Shown: positions 1-8,744 of the stretch, in pieces | Layout of the letters: each line of letters starts with the position of its first letter | Position numbering within the stretch: the stretch's first letter is position 1 | Notes under the pieces: model-generated | Told to the model about the DNA's origin: nothing | The model's database searches: none | Seen by the model: only the letters and a program-made list of their open reading frames with translations | Assembly: GCA_001604215.1 (NCBI GenBank) | Contig: LVAX01000033.1 | Span: forward strand, 1 to 49,797 | Length of the DNA stretch: 49,797 bases | Reading direction: 5' to 3' | Origin: Clostridiales bacterium Firm_18 | GTDB lineage: Bacteria; Bacillota; Clostridia; Monoglobales; Firm-18 | Made by a program: the position numbers and the translations under genes

Positions 1-44
1 CCGACCCTGCCCTTAGGAAAATTTTCGGCTTTTCGGTGCGTAAG

Positions 45-117
45 ATTGCAGCAAGGCTGTCGCCTTGCAAAATCGACAAGCCGGAAGGACGGAAATTTAA
101 CAGGGGCAGGGCATGTA
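45..117 (-). repeat. Dispersed repeat, copy 1
   Basis: Read on the minus strand, this stretch matches the sequence just after the VanW gene (34417-34485) over about 60 nt at roughly 80% identity with one or two indels. Shared blocks include TGCCCTGCCC, TGTTAA and ATTTTGCAAG. It lies immediately upstream of the broken LURP-one fragment and may have taken part in the truncation. It has no coding potential that I recognise. Confidence 0.6.
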
Positions 118-137
118 GAGTTCAACTCTCTTATGCC
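111..137. repeat. Short palindromic repeat, GCATAAG family, copy 1
   Basis: An imperfect palindrome with arms AGAGTT/AACTCT and outer GCAT/ATGC. Its right half, ACTCTCTTATGCCT, recurs in palindromes at 43402-43432 and 45400-45445. Here it sits at the point where recognisable LURP-one homology begins. Confidence 0.55.
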
Positions 138-398
138 TACTTTAAGCAGAGCTATCGCTTGGAAGGAACACCTTGGCGTCTGGAGGGTGACTTTTGGGCG
201 CATGAATACTCGCTGAATGATAATGAAAGGCAAGTTATGCGTTTGTCGAAAAAGTGGTTCACGTGGGGCGACAGCTATGAACTTGACATTGCTGACCCGA
301 ATGATGAGGTTATATGCTTGTGTGTCGCTTTGGCGGTGGACTGCGTTTTGGATGCTCAGAAAAGAGCAAACAACAGCCATCCCAGCAATCATCGATAA
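130..398 (+). pseudogene. LURP-one-related (YxjI-type) protein, C-terminal fragment
   Basis: The frame ends with a segment typical of the C-terminal strands and helix of LURP-one-related/YxjI-like proteins: WRLEGDFWAHEYSL, then LSKKWFTWGDSYELDIAD, then a hydrophobic helix ending in AVDCVLDAQK. Full-length members are around 160 residues; only about 85 residues of homology remain. Upstream the frame runs into a palindromic repeat and a dispersed repeat, so the GTG at 36 only opens a non-homologous leader. I read it as a 5'-truncated remnant. Family recognition is by eye from the KKWF-WGD and VDCV signatures. The cellular role of bacterial members is unknown. Confidence 0.6.
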
Positions 399-438
399 AA
401 ACCTTGGCGCAGCGAAAACATATCAGGAGCATGAGAGC

Positions 439-1647
439 ATGAGGAACAAAAGAAAATATACGCAGATGCCTCAAATCAACTATCACCGCACTTTAAATAT
501 TATTATTATAGAATCGATATTTACATATTCGGGTTTATTTTTATGCGTTCCTGTTATGACTGTGTTTTGGAATTCGATTGGTATGAACCAGTTTATGATT
601 GGTGTTTCGCAGATGATGTGCGCGGCGACATTGTTTTTGTTCGATGTTCCCATGGGGTATTTCGCGGACAGGTTCAGCAGGAAAGCATTAAATGTCATTG
701 GCGATATTGGAATTATGGCGACATTTATTTTTTATGCTTTTGCAAGGAATTTTTGGATGGTCGTCGCAGGTGAAATTCTTTGCGGACTATTCATGGCAAT
801 GTCCGGAGGGGTTGACAGAGCGTTCCTGAAAATATACTCGGACAAAATTGACAGCACAGGCGGGCTTTTCGAGCAAAAGACTGCACAGCTTGCAATTTGT
901 CAGATTATAAGTATGTGCCTTGCAATTGTAATTGGTATGGTAATTACCAAGTACAGTATTAGATTGGTGATATTTTCGGTCAGCATACCGTTTTTTGTGG
1001 CAGCAGTTTTAGCATTAACGGTTAAAGATATCGGCGAGAAAATTGCAGCAAAGCATGCCAACCATGTAAAAGATATGCTTGTCAACTTAAAATGTGTTAT
1101 GAAAAAAGCTGAAATAAAATGGCTCGTTTATTCATATGCGATTGGTTTTGAGGTAACCCACCCAATCATTTGGGCGTTGACGCCGCTCATGACTATGGTC
1201 GGTGTCCCCGTTTGGCTCGTAGGCATCGGTTGGATTATATGGTATGGATTAGCACCGTTCGGGGCGATGATCGCTAATAAGACGGCACACCTTCAAACAT
1301 CAACACAGGTTTTCATTCCGCTTGCAATAGTTACATTGGCGTCGATACCCGCTATAATGCTTCCGAATCTAACGACTATCTGGCTATTCTCCCTTTCGGG
1401 CATGGCTTTTGGTATGGTAAATATATACATAATGCCGAAAATCCAGCGGAAAACTGAGGAAAAACATCAAACTACCGTTGTTTCCATAGCTTCTTCGGCG
1501 GCAAGATTGATTTACATACCGATAGTTTTAATTACGAATTATTTTGGCAATATCGAACCGCAGTATATCCTGCTTGCGACTGTAATAATATTTGCACCGC
1601 TGACATTGCTTGCGTGGGTGAAGCTAACTTCAAATCCGAACCATTAG
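439..1647 (+). CDS. MFS family transporter
   Basis: A 402-residue, very hydrophobic protein with about 12 predicted membrane segments. After the second segment it has the MFS loop motif in the form DVPMGYFADRFSRK (compare G-x-L-a-D-r-x-G-r-k), which supports a Major Facilitator Superfamily exporter of the drug/macrolide type. Proton-driven export of a small molecule across the cytoplasmic membrane is family knowledge; the substrate cannot be read. The frame stays open upstream, but I place the start at ATG 439 because AGGAG at 426-430 is 8 nt in front and the first membrane helix follows about 20 residues later. It is monocistronic as far as can be seen, about 40 nt after the LURP-one remnant. 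No adjacent regulator is specific to it, although the ArsR gene lies about 460 nt downstream. Confidence 0.8.
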   Translation: MRNKRKYTQMPQINYHRTLNIIIIESIFTYSGLFLCVPVMTVFWNSIGMNQFMIGVSQMMCAATLFLFDVPMGYFADRFSRKALNVIGDIGIMATFIFYAFARNFWMVVAGEILCGLFMAMSGGVDRAFLKIYSDKIDSTGGLFEQKTAQLAICQIISMCLAIVIGMVITKYSIRLVIFSVSIPFFVAAVLALTVKDIGEKIAAKHANHVKDMLVNLKCVMKKAEIKWLVYSYAIGFEVTHPIIWALTPLMTMVGVPVWLVGIGWIIWYGLAPFGAMIANKTAHLQTSTQVFIPLAIVTLASIPAIMLPNLTTIWLFSLSGMAFGMVNIYIMPKIQRKTEEKHQTTVVSIASSAARLIYIPIVLITNYFGNIEPQYILLATVIIFAPLTLLAWVKLTSNPNH

Positions 1648-2033
1648 TGTTCAGACATGAGGTCCTGTTTTTCTATAAATGCTGATTTATCGGGCTTTGA
1701 CGGGCCTTATTGAAATCTGTTTATGCGTATATAGAACAGCACCGGTTGTAAGCGGCCCCTTGCATATGAAAAGAGCAATGCTGTTAGCAAAGGATACGGG
1801 GATGACCGCATACAGCTCGCCTTTCCCACGTCGGAGCAAACTTCGCTCCAATCAATAATCCAATCGCTTTGGCGGTTGGAATTTTTCTATTTATGGGACA
1901 CTGCGCGAAAGTCGCACAATTTCACGCTCCGGCTGATTCCTTTGCATTTAGTTCGGTAAAATCCGGGTCCCATGCAAGAAACATTCTTTTTATTAATTTT
2001 ATTACAAATTTATCGAGGAAAATTTATACTATA
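1648..2033. other. Intergenic region without a recognisable gene
   Basis: About 390 nt separate the MFS stop from the ArsR promoter. I see a small hairpin, GGAGC/GCTCC with a 7-nt loop, at 1833-1849. Short open frames on both strands have no recognisable homology: about 60 codons at 1869-2051 on plus and about 45 codons across 1693-1830 on minus. They may be degraded remnants, and none is called as a gene. Confidence 0.4.
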
Positions 2034-2062
2034 TTGACAAATTATAGATAAGGTTGTAAAAT
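2034..2062 (+). promoter_or_regulatory. Sigma-A-type promoter of the arsR-like gene
   Basis: TTGACA at 2034-2039, a 17-nt spacer and TAAAAT at 2057-2062, with a TG immediately before the -10. It lies 50 nt upstream of the ArsR start. As an ArsR repressor usually controls its own promoter, this is the likely site of regulation, but I see no clear operator palindrome. Confidence 0.75.
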
Positions 2063-2112
2063 ATACATGTAAAACCAAAAAATATTAAAAAGTGTAAAAG
2101 GAGTTGGGCAAA

Positions 2113-2391
2113 TTGAACATGAATTATTCAAACTATGCAAAGGTTTTTAAAGCCTTGTGCGATGAAAACCGACTGAGAATCATCAAAAGGATACAGGTGG
2201 GTGAGATTTGTGCCTGTAAGCTTCTGGCTAAAATGAATATTTCTCAGTCAACGCTTTCGCACCATATGAGGATATTGGTTGAAAGCGGCATAGTTTCCGC
2301 ACGCAAAGACGGAAAGTGGACGCACTATTCCCTGTCGGAATCGGGAGTCCGCAACGCAAAAAAGATGCTTGAAAAATTGATAGCATCCTGA
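2113..2391 (+). CDS. ArsR/SmtB-family metalloregulator
   Basis: A winged-helix repressor of about 92 residues, the usual ArsR length. The segment GEICACKLLAKMNISQSTLSHHMRIL carries the recognition helix (SQSTLSHHMRIL) and the Cys-x-Cys pair (CAC) in the place where ArsR-type As(III)/Sb(III) sensors have their E-L-C-V-C-D-L motif. Family knowledge says such proteins leave DNA when the thiol site binds metalloid. The start is uncertain. TTG 2113 has AAAAGGAG ending at 2103 (9-nt spacing) and is preferred; ATG 2119 and TTG 2104 are alternatives. No arsenite pump or arsenate reductase is nearby. The next gene is a glycosyltransferase, so the regulated target may be that gene, the gene itself, or something lost. 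Confidence 0.85.
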   Translation: MNMNYSNYAKVFKALCDENRLRIIKRIQVGEICACKLLAKMNISQSTLSHHMRILVESGIVSARKDGKWTHYSLSESGVRNAKKMLEKLIAS

Positions 2392-2484
2392 TATACTTAA
2401 AATTAGAATTTTTTGTTTGTTGCCTTGTTTGCTTTCCGGTAGGCGGCGCACTGCTTTATTAATTCAGAAAAGAGATGATTGGTA

Positions 2485-3444
2485 GTGTCGGTAAAGTACA
2501 GCATAATAATACCGGTATATAATGAAAGTGAAGTTATAAGGGAAACTTATAACCGGTTGCTGACGGTTATGAACCAAACGAAACAGTCGTATGAACTGAT
2601 TTTCGTAAATGACGGCAGCACCGACACTACTGCAGCCATCATAAGAGAATTCATTGCAAAGGACAAAAATGTAAAGCTAATAGACTTGTCAAGAAATTTC
2701 GGCCATCAAATCGCAATTTCAGCCGGAATGGACAGTGCAAGCGGTGATGCGATAGTTATTATAGACGCCGATCTGCAGGACCCGCCCGAGGTTATCCTTC
2801 AAATGATCGAAAAATGGAAAGAAGGCTACGAGGTAGTTTACGGGAAAAGGATTAAAAGAAAAGGAGAATCTTTTTTCAAAAACATAACGGCAAAGCTTTA
2901 TTACCGGCTGCTAAAACAAATGACCAGCGTGGATATTCCCGTTGATACCGGCGATTTTCGGCTGATAGACAAAAAGGTAAGGGAGGTATTTTTAACCCTT
3001 ACCGAAAAAAACAGATACGTGCGTGGTTTAATCAGTTGGGCAGGCTTTAAGCAAACCGCCGTTGAGTATGTCCGCGACGAACGGTTTGCGGGCACAACGA
3101 AATACCCGCTTAAAAAAATGATAAAATTTGCATTGGACGGCATTACTTCGTTTTCAAATAAGCCGCTGAAGCTTGCGATCTATACGGGAATGGCTCTGTC
3201 GGCTCTGAGCTTTATATATTTGCTGGTGGTAGTTATTCAAAAGCTGTTTACCTATACTACAATAATCGGATGGGCGTCCATAATCGCAGTTAACCTGTTT
3301 TTTAACGGGATAATACTTATGTTTTTGGGAATTATCGGAGAGTATATAGGCAGGATTTACGAAGAAGCAAAAAACAGGCCCCTTTATGTCATAAGAGAAA
3401 AAATCGGATTTGACAATGAAGGGGATGAAAACGGAAAATATTAG
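2485..3444 (+). CDS. Family 2 glycosyltransferase, GtrB/polyprenyl-phosphate type
   Basis: The N-terminal GT-A fold begins KYSIIIPVYNESEV. It has the nucleotide-sugar motif FVNDGSTD, the metal-binding DADLQDPPE (DxD-like), and RNFGHQIAISAGMD. Two C-terminal membrane helices (about residues 228-250 and 262-285) end in GEYIGRIYEEAKNRPLYVI, the usual layout of GtrB/DPM1-like enzymes that load a sugar onto undecaprenyl phosphate at the inner face of the membrane. The length (about 319 aa) is normal. GTG 2485 gives the clean N-terminus MSVKYSIII; TTG 2479 is possible. The acceptor use (teichoic acid, lipid or polysaccharide decoration) cannot be told. Its stop overlaps the likely start region of the following recQ gene. 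Confidence 0.88.
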   Translation: MSVKYSIIIPVYNESEVIRETYNRLLTVMNQTKQSYELIFVNDGSTDTTAAIIREFIAKDKNVKLIDLSRNFGHQIAISAGMDSASGDAIVIIDADLQDPPEVILQMIEKWKEGYEVVYGKRIKRKGESFFKNITAKLYYRLLKQMTSVDIPVDTGDFRLIDKKVREVFLTLTEKNRYVRGLISWAGFKQTAVEYVRDERFAGTTKYPLKKMIKFALDGITSFSNKPLKLAIYTGMALSALSFIYLLVVVIQKLFTYTTIIGWASIIAVNLFFNGIILMFLGIIGEYIGRIYEEAKNRPLYVIREKIGFDNEGDENGKY

Positions 3445-5353
3445 TGTTGAAACGAAGGTGAAAAACATAGGCAATCCAAGCCAAAATACTCATAATTATA
3501 AGTATATTCTGTTAAAACAATATTTTGGACATAGATCCTTTCGCAATGGACAGGAAGAATTGATTGATGCACTTCTATCTGGCCGAGATGTGTTAGGAAT
3601 AATGCCTACCGGAGCGGGAAAATCAGTATGTTACCAGTTACCGGCTATGATGATAAATGGTATTACGCTTGTAATTTCGCCTCTTATTTCACTAATGAAA
3701 GATCAGGTATCAGCACTAACTCAGGTAGGAATTCCGGCAGCTTATATAAACTCTTCACTATCTGCAACGCAATACCAAGAGGTGATTCGTCGCGCTGAAC
3801 GAAATACTTATAAAATTATTTATGTTGCCCCAGAGAGACTAACTACTGCCAGTTTTCTACATTTTTCTCAGAAGGTTAACATATCACTAATAGCTGTAGA
3901 TGAGGCACACTGTGTTTCACAATGGGGGCAGGACTTTAGACCAGATTATCTGAAAATTCCGGAGTTTATCAACAAATTGCCAAGACGTCCGACAGTAGGT
4001 GCGTTTACAGCAACCGCTACTGTTCAGGTGAAGTCTGATATTGTTAAGCTCTTATTATTGCAAACACCGTTATGCATTACAACCGGGTTTGATCGATCAA
4101 ATTTGTATTTTGAAGTTGTAAATCCGAAAAGCAAGTCCGCCTTTTTACTCCAATACCTTGAACAACGAAGCAAACAAAGCGGGATTATATATTGCTCTAC
4201 GCGAAAATCAGTGGAAAGCATATGTGAAAATCTATGTAGTCACGGTATTCTCGCTACTCGCTATCATGCCGGATTAACCCTTGAAGAGCGAAAGAAAAAT
4301 CAAGAAGATTTTATCCATGACAGAATGCGTGTAATGGTGGCAACCAATGCATTTGGGATGGGTATTGACAAGTCAAATGTAAGCTTTGTTGTTCACTATA
4401 ACATGCCAAAAAACTTGGAGAGTTACTATCAAGAGGCAGGGCGTGCGGGACGTGATGGTGAACCGGCTCACTGTGTCTTAATGTTTTCCGGTGGTGATGT
4501 TCAAACAGCAAAGTTCCTAATTCGAAATGCGGAAGGAAACGAAGAATTAAGTGCCGCTGAACGTGAGCTTATATTGCGACAGGATATGGAGCGTTTAAGC
4601 AGAATGATTGGCTACTGTAAGACAAATGGATGTTTACGTGCATATATTTTAGAATACTTCGGAGAGAGTCATTCCGACAAATGTTACAAATGTGGAAATT
4701 GTAACGGGCAGTTTGTACAAGTGGATATTACTATTCCGGCACAAAAAATCCTTTCTGCCGTGGCTCGTGTCGAAAGAAAATATCAATATGGGTTGGGAAT
4801 AACTCTAATTGTACGGATGCTAAACGGCAGTAAAGAGCAAAGGGTTATACAATTGGGGCTGGACCGGCTACCAACATACGGTATTATGCGCGATATAGGC
4901 AGGCTGCAAATAAGGGAGTATATTGACTTCATGATAGATGAAGGATATCTGGAATTAACTGATGGAGAATACCCTGTTGTACGATTAACCCCAGCAGCAA
5001 ATGATATTCTGTTTAACAGCAAGCCGGTTCTCTTTTACAAGAGAATTCGCCAATCCGACACAAGAAATAAAAGAAACAAAAAATCAATAGGTATCGAAAA
5101 TAATGAAGCAGCGACTGATGGCAGTCTTTTCACAATACTTAAGGAGCTTCGAACCAAAATTGCACAGAAAGAAAACGTTCCTGCTTATATAGTTTTTTCT
5201 AATGCCACACTTGTAGATATGGCAACTAAAAAGCCCCGAAATATATCAGAATTTCTGCAAATTTCCGGTGTGGGTGAGGTTAAAGCCAAACGATATGGAC
5301 AACTGTTTTTGTCTGCAATAGAAAATCGGATGCTGGAGGTCAAAGAAACTTAG
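3416..5353 (+). CDS. RecQ-family ATP-dependent DNA helicase
   Basis: A complete RecQ-type 3'-5' DNA helicase of about 645 residues. In order: motif 0 FGHRSFRNGQEELI; Walker A MPTGAGKSVCYQLPA; DEAH box DEAHCVSQWGQDFRPDY; motif III AFTATAT; motif V/VI GMGIDKSNV and YYQEAGRAGRDG; the RecQ zinc cluster (CLRAY, then CYKCGNC); an RQC winged helix; and a C-terminal HRDC domain with the helix-hairpin FLQISGVGEVKAKRYG. The start is unclear. ATG 3416, ATG 3425, TTG 3410 and GTG 3458 are in frame, none has a good ribosome-binding site, and the earlier ones overlap the glycosyltransferase. The stop TAG at 5351-5353 forms TAGTG with a GTG, suggesting coupling to the RT-nitrilase gene. Its base composition is visibly AT-richer than the flanking genes. 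The context suggests a dedicated partner of the RT module rather than the housekeeping RecQ, which is inference. Confidence 0.93.
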   Translation: MKGMKTENISVETKVKNIGNPSQNTHNYKYILLKQYFGHRSFRNGQEELIDALLSGRDVLGIMPTGAGKSVCYQLPAMMINGITLVISPLISLMKDQVSALTQVGIPAAYINSSLSATQYQEVIRRAERNTYKIIYVAPERLTTASFLHFSQKVNISLIAVDEAHCVSQWGQDFRPDYLKIPEFINKLPRRPTVGAFTATATVQVKSDIVKLLLLQTPLCITTGFDRSNLYFEVVNPKSKSAFLLQYLEQRSKQSGIIYCSTRKSVESICENLCSHGILATRYHAGLTLEERKKNQEDFIHDRMRVMVATNAFGMGIDKSNVSFVVHYNMPKNLESYYQEAGRAGRDGEPAHCVLMFSGGDVQTAKFLIRNAEGNEELSAAERELILRQDMERLSRMIGYCKTNGCLRAYILEYFGESHSDKCYKCGNCNGQFVQVDITIPAQKILSAVARVERKYQYGLGITLIVRMLNGSKEQRVIQLGLDRLPTYGIMRDIGRLQIREYIDFMIDEGYLELTDGEYPVVRLTPAANDILFNSKPVLFYKRIRQSDTRNKRNKKSIGIENNEAATDGSLFTILKELRTKIAQKENVPAYIVFSNATLVDMATKKPRNISEFLQISGVGEVKAKRYGQLFLSAIENRMLEVKET

Positions 5354-5399
5354 TGAAAATCTTTCGTTACAGGATCTTGTTAAAATTGCATATAAGAAA

Positions 5400-8300
5400 T
5401 TGAAAGCTAGTGTATATTTCGACAAGACACTTTTGCCTCTGCGAGACAAACTGGTCAAATATGAAGGACCTGATTTAGATGAAAAGCTGAACAATATAGC
5501 CAATAATCTTGAAAGTAGCAGTGACGAATCATGGGAAGATTATACGGATGACTTGATTGATTCTATAGGCATATTGATATACCCAAAAAAGCTTTGTGCT
5601 TTTTCTGACAACAGAGTTATTTTCAATACTGACAACGAACCTATAACCTTGGAGAAAGCCCAATATTTCATTGAACTACCTGTGGAGGCGCATATTCTCG
5701 GAGTGTTGTGGGTGTTAACTGTGGGTGTAGCACTTGATAATCGCAATGATGATGACAACTCAGTAATGTATGAGCACTCCTATGGAAACCGTCTGCGAAA
5801 ATCGTTATTTAATTCGGAAACACATGAAATTACATATTCGCCCAATCTGTTTGAATCCTATTTTGCACAATATGAAAGTTGGCGAGACAAAGCTCTTGAA
5901 TATGCGAAGGAAAGATTAAATGATAAGCAAGATGCGCTTATATTGACTCTTGATTTAAAAAGCTTTTTTTACAGTGTACATATACCTAAAGAGGATTTTG
6001 ATGCAATTCTAAAATGTAAGGACAATCTAAATAAGCAATGGATTAAGCGCATACATTTTTTTGTTTACCAGATATTAGTGCGATATTCTGATGTTTTATC
6101 CCAAACCAGTATTGATCCAGAATTGCAGATATCAGGCAGAACAATCCTTCCGATTGGCTTTTTTCCATCGAATATCTTATCCAACTGGGTGCTTACTCCG
6201 TTTGACAACGCCATTGTTAAGCGGCTTAATCCAGTTTACTATGGACGATATGTGGATGATATAATTATCGTGGATAAGGTGGAAAAGAACAGTCCATTAA
6301 GAAAAAAAGCTCTAGATGATGGGGATGGAAAGCTCACAACAAAAGATGTGATTGACTATTATTTTCGTACTTGTGCAGCAGATCGAAAGCTTCCTAAAGA
6401 ATGTGCGCATGATCAAGAGTTATTTATTCCTGTGGTTTTGAAAGAAATTAGGAAAATGAAAACCAAAAAAATTTCGAAAATAAGTAGAAATGTTTTGCGC
6501 GCAAAAAAAGAAGATAATATGGTATTTCGTATAAATCCTGTAATTCTATCACCAAAAAATAGAGATGAAACAGTATCAGATATTAAAATACAAAACAATA
6601 AAGTTAAAGTGTTCTATTTTCGAGAAGGTGCTACAAGGGCTCTCCTAGATTGTTTTCGAACCCAAATTTGTAAAAATGCTAGCGAATTTCGCTTTTTTCC
6701 CGATATAGATACTGTTTTGACTAAAAATGATTACAGCGAAATCTTCCAACTGAGCAACACAGAAACGCTTCACAAGCTTCGTGGTGTTTCAGGGGTTGCT
6801 ATAGATAAGTTTTCCTTATCCAAGTTTTTAGGAAAATACCGTAAGGTTGGAGGAATGATAAGAGACAAAAAAGAAAATGCATTTGAAAAAGATTTATTTG
6901 CTATTCTAAACAAGCGCACCTTGATAGAAAATTATACTCTATGGGAACGTTTGTTGGAAATTATGGTTGCAAATGACAGATTTGATAGCTATGAAAAACT
7001 TGTTGAAAACATTTTAACTGCTATTGTTGATTTTGAAATACCCGGAAATATTGTTAAGAAGGAGGGAAGCTACAACCGAAAACGTGCATTATTATTGACA
7101 TTAAGGTCTGCAATTTGCCGAACATCCGCACTTTGTTGGGGAGCCAAAATTAACACGGTTTTAGAGAGAATTTCCTTAACTATAAAAAAGAAAATTGCGG
7201 AGTTAGAAATAGATATAGGCCGAACAGATATTTTCGATGGTTTCGAAAATGACCGCAGAGCTTATTGTCAAAGTAAAATGATAAATAAATATGTGATGCC
7301 TTTGCCTATTTGGTGCATCAATGGGTCTGTGTATAGCGAAGAGAAATCTAATATCAATCTTTGTAAACTTGAGGATACATTAGCGTATTTTGATGATAAG
7401 TGGAAGTATCATCGTTATTCTTATTTTCCCTATATGGTAACCCCACAAGAACTTTCATTTGCACAGGCATGCAGTAATATTGCAAGTCAAAAGAGAATTT
7501 TAGATCCCGAAGAACAACTTGAAACGATGAGAAAACTATATTCTGAACTAAACTATCCTAATTTGATCGGAAGTGAACAACAGAGTGACAGCACTTATGC
7601 TCTTGACAGTGTTTGTGCAAAGCCTATTAAGAATCTAGGAGTACACAATCATCATTGCATTTCTGTACAAGGCGAAGATGCAAAAACAATCCGAGTGGCT
7701 ATTGGTAATGCCCGGCTGTATGAAAATGATTTTAAGCTGGCTCTTACTAGGAGAGCTAATCGTTCTTATGCACGCTATCGCCAACTTTCAAGACTTCTAA
7801 GATCGGCTATAGAGGAGAAAGTAGAATTATTAGTTTTACCTGAAAACTATCTTCCTTGGGAATGGTTGCCTGATGTAGCAAGGTTGTGTGCAAATAATCA
7901 AATTGCAATAGTTACCGGAGTTGAGCATATCATTTCTCCTGGTAACAAAAAAGACAAACGTGGCGTATATAATTTGACAGCTGTCATCCTTCCTTATCGT
8001 AAGGATGAATACAGCTATGCCCATGTGGTTTTCCATCAGAAAGTACATTTTTCTCCAGAAGAGAAACGTATGATTGAGGGATATCGGTTTGTTCCGATGA
8101 GAGGTGATAATTATCAGTTGTTTCAGTGGAAGGACTTATGGTTTTCGGTGTATTGTTGCTATGAATTAGCCTCTTTGCATGAAAGGGCTTTGTTCCAGTC
8201 ATTTGCAGATCTTACAGTAGCAGTTGAGTGGAATAAGGATATCAATTATTTTAGTAATATCATAGAATCGATGTGTCGTGATCTTCATTGCTATTGTATT

Positions 8301-8570
8301 CAAGCCAATTCATCAGAATATGGAGATAGCCGCGTTATGGCTCCGGCTAAATCGGAAATTCGTGATATAATTAAGACTAAGGGTGGGAACAATAGTACTA
8401 TTTTGGTGGATGAGATTGACATTTATGCTTTGAGAGATTTTCAACGCATGGAATATGAGCTTCAGAGACAAGACGGTAGATTTAAGCCTACGCCACCCAA
8501 TTTTGATGCCAATATTGTTGAACATAAGCAGAATAAAACACTTTGGAATTATATTGTTGGCGAGGAATAG
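5400..8570 (+). CDS. Reverse transcriptase-nitrilase fusion (DRT type 1 / UG1-like)
   Basis: A 1056-residue protein with an N-terminal reverse transcriptase and a C-terminal nitrilase. RT motif A is LDLKSFF (Asp185), motif B is PIGFFPSNILSNW, and motif C is YVDD at 284-287, so the polymerase acidic residues are present. A long helical region (about 290-750) follows. The nitrilase/CN-hydrolase domain (about 775-1040) keeps the full triad: Glu815 in VLPENYLPWEW, Lys881 in HQKVHF, Cys920 in YCCYE. Fusion of an unknown-group RT to a nitrilase is the hallmark of DRT type 1 (UG1) anti-phage proteins; those reports describe defence by cDNA synthesis, and the nitrilase substrate is unknown to me. TTG 5400 is only the first canonical in-frame start. 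The same frame is open back to 5322 and encodes plausible N-terminal residues, while GTG 5353, overlapping the recQ stop, is one base out of frame. The gene sits between recQ and a helicase-nuclease gene. Confidence 0.9.
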   Translation: MKASVYFDKTLLPLRDKLVKYEGPDLDEKLNNIANNLESSSDESWEDYTDDLIDSIGILIYPKKLCAFSDNRVIFNTDNEPITLEKAQYFIELPVEAHILGVLWVLTVGVALDNRNDDDNSVMYEHSYGNRLRKSLFNSETHEITYSPNLFESYFAQYESWRDKALEYAKERLNDKQDALILTLDLKSFFYSVHIPKEDFDAILKCKDNLNKQWIKRIHFFVYQILVRYSDVLSQTSIDPELQISGRTILPIGFFPSNILSNWVLTPFDNAIVKRLNPVYYGRYVDDIIIVDKVEKNSPLRKKALDDGDGKLTTKDVIDYYFRTCAADRKLPKECAHDQELFIPVVLKEIRKMKTKKISKISRNVLRAKKEDNMVFRINPVILSPKNRDETVSDIKIQNNKVKVFYFREGATRALLDCFRTQICKNASEFRFFPDIDTVLTKNDYSEIFQLSNTETLHKLRGVSGVAIDKFSLSKFLGKYRKVGGMIRDKKENAFEKDLFAILNKRTLIENYTLWERLLEIMVANDRFDSYEKLVENILTAIVDFEIPGNIVKKEGSYNRKRALLLTLRSAICRTSALCWGAKINTVLERISLTIKKKIAELEIDIGRTDIFDGFENDRRAYCQSKMINKYVMPLPIWCINGSVYSEEKSNINLCKLEDTLAYFDDKWKYHRYSYFPYMVTPQELSFAQACSNIASQKRILDPEEQLETMRKLYSELNYPNLIGSEQQSDSTYALDSVCAKPIKNLGVHNHHCISVQGEDAKTIRVAIGNARLYENDFKLALTRRANRSYARYRQLSRLLRSAIEEKVELLVLPENYLPWEWLPDVARLCANNQIAIVTGVEHIISPGNKKDKRGVYNLTAVILPYRKDEYSYAHVVFHQKVHFSPEEKRMIEGYRFVPMRGDNYQLFQWKDLWFSVYCCYELASLHERALFQSFADLTVAVEWNKDINYFSNIIESMCRDLHCYCIQANSSEYGDSRVMAPAKSEIRDIIKTKGGNNSTILVDEIDIYALRDFQRMEYELQRQDGRFKPTPPNFDANIVEHKQNKTLWNYIVGEE

Positions 8571-8744
8571 TGTAATAAAAGTAGACTACGTATGGTATAA
8601 AAAAATAATAATAATTTTGTTTGAAAATGTGTGCTTAAGAATGTCCTTAACTAAAAAAGTTATTAGATTCAGGCTTCGATACAAATACATATTAAAATAA
8701 AAGCATGTTTTGCAATATTCTGAAAAGGGATTGGAGTCAAGTGT

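Noticed and set aside
1693..2051. Short open frames on both strands between the MFS and ArsR genes
   Set aside because: No recognisable motif, no ribosome-binding site and low-complexity content; treated as noncoding.
3416..5353. The RecQ as the housekeeping recQ of the genome
   Set aside because: Base composition and linkage match the RT block rather than the chromosome; I keep it as a block member, though the point is not proven.
5353..5402. A separate 16-codon leader peptide starting at GTG 5353
   Set aside because: It overlaps the expected N-terminal coding of the RT in another frame; a frame error is simpler.
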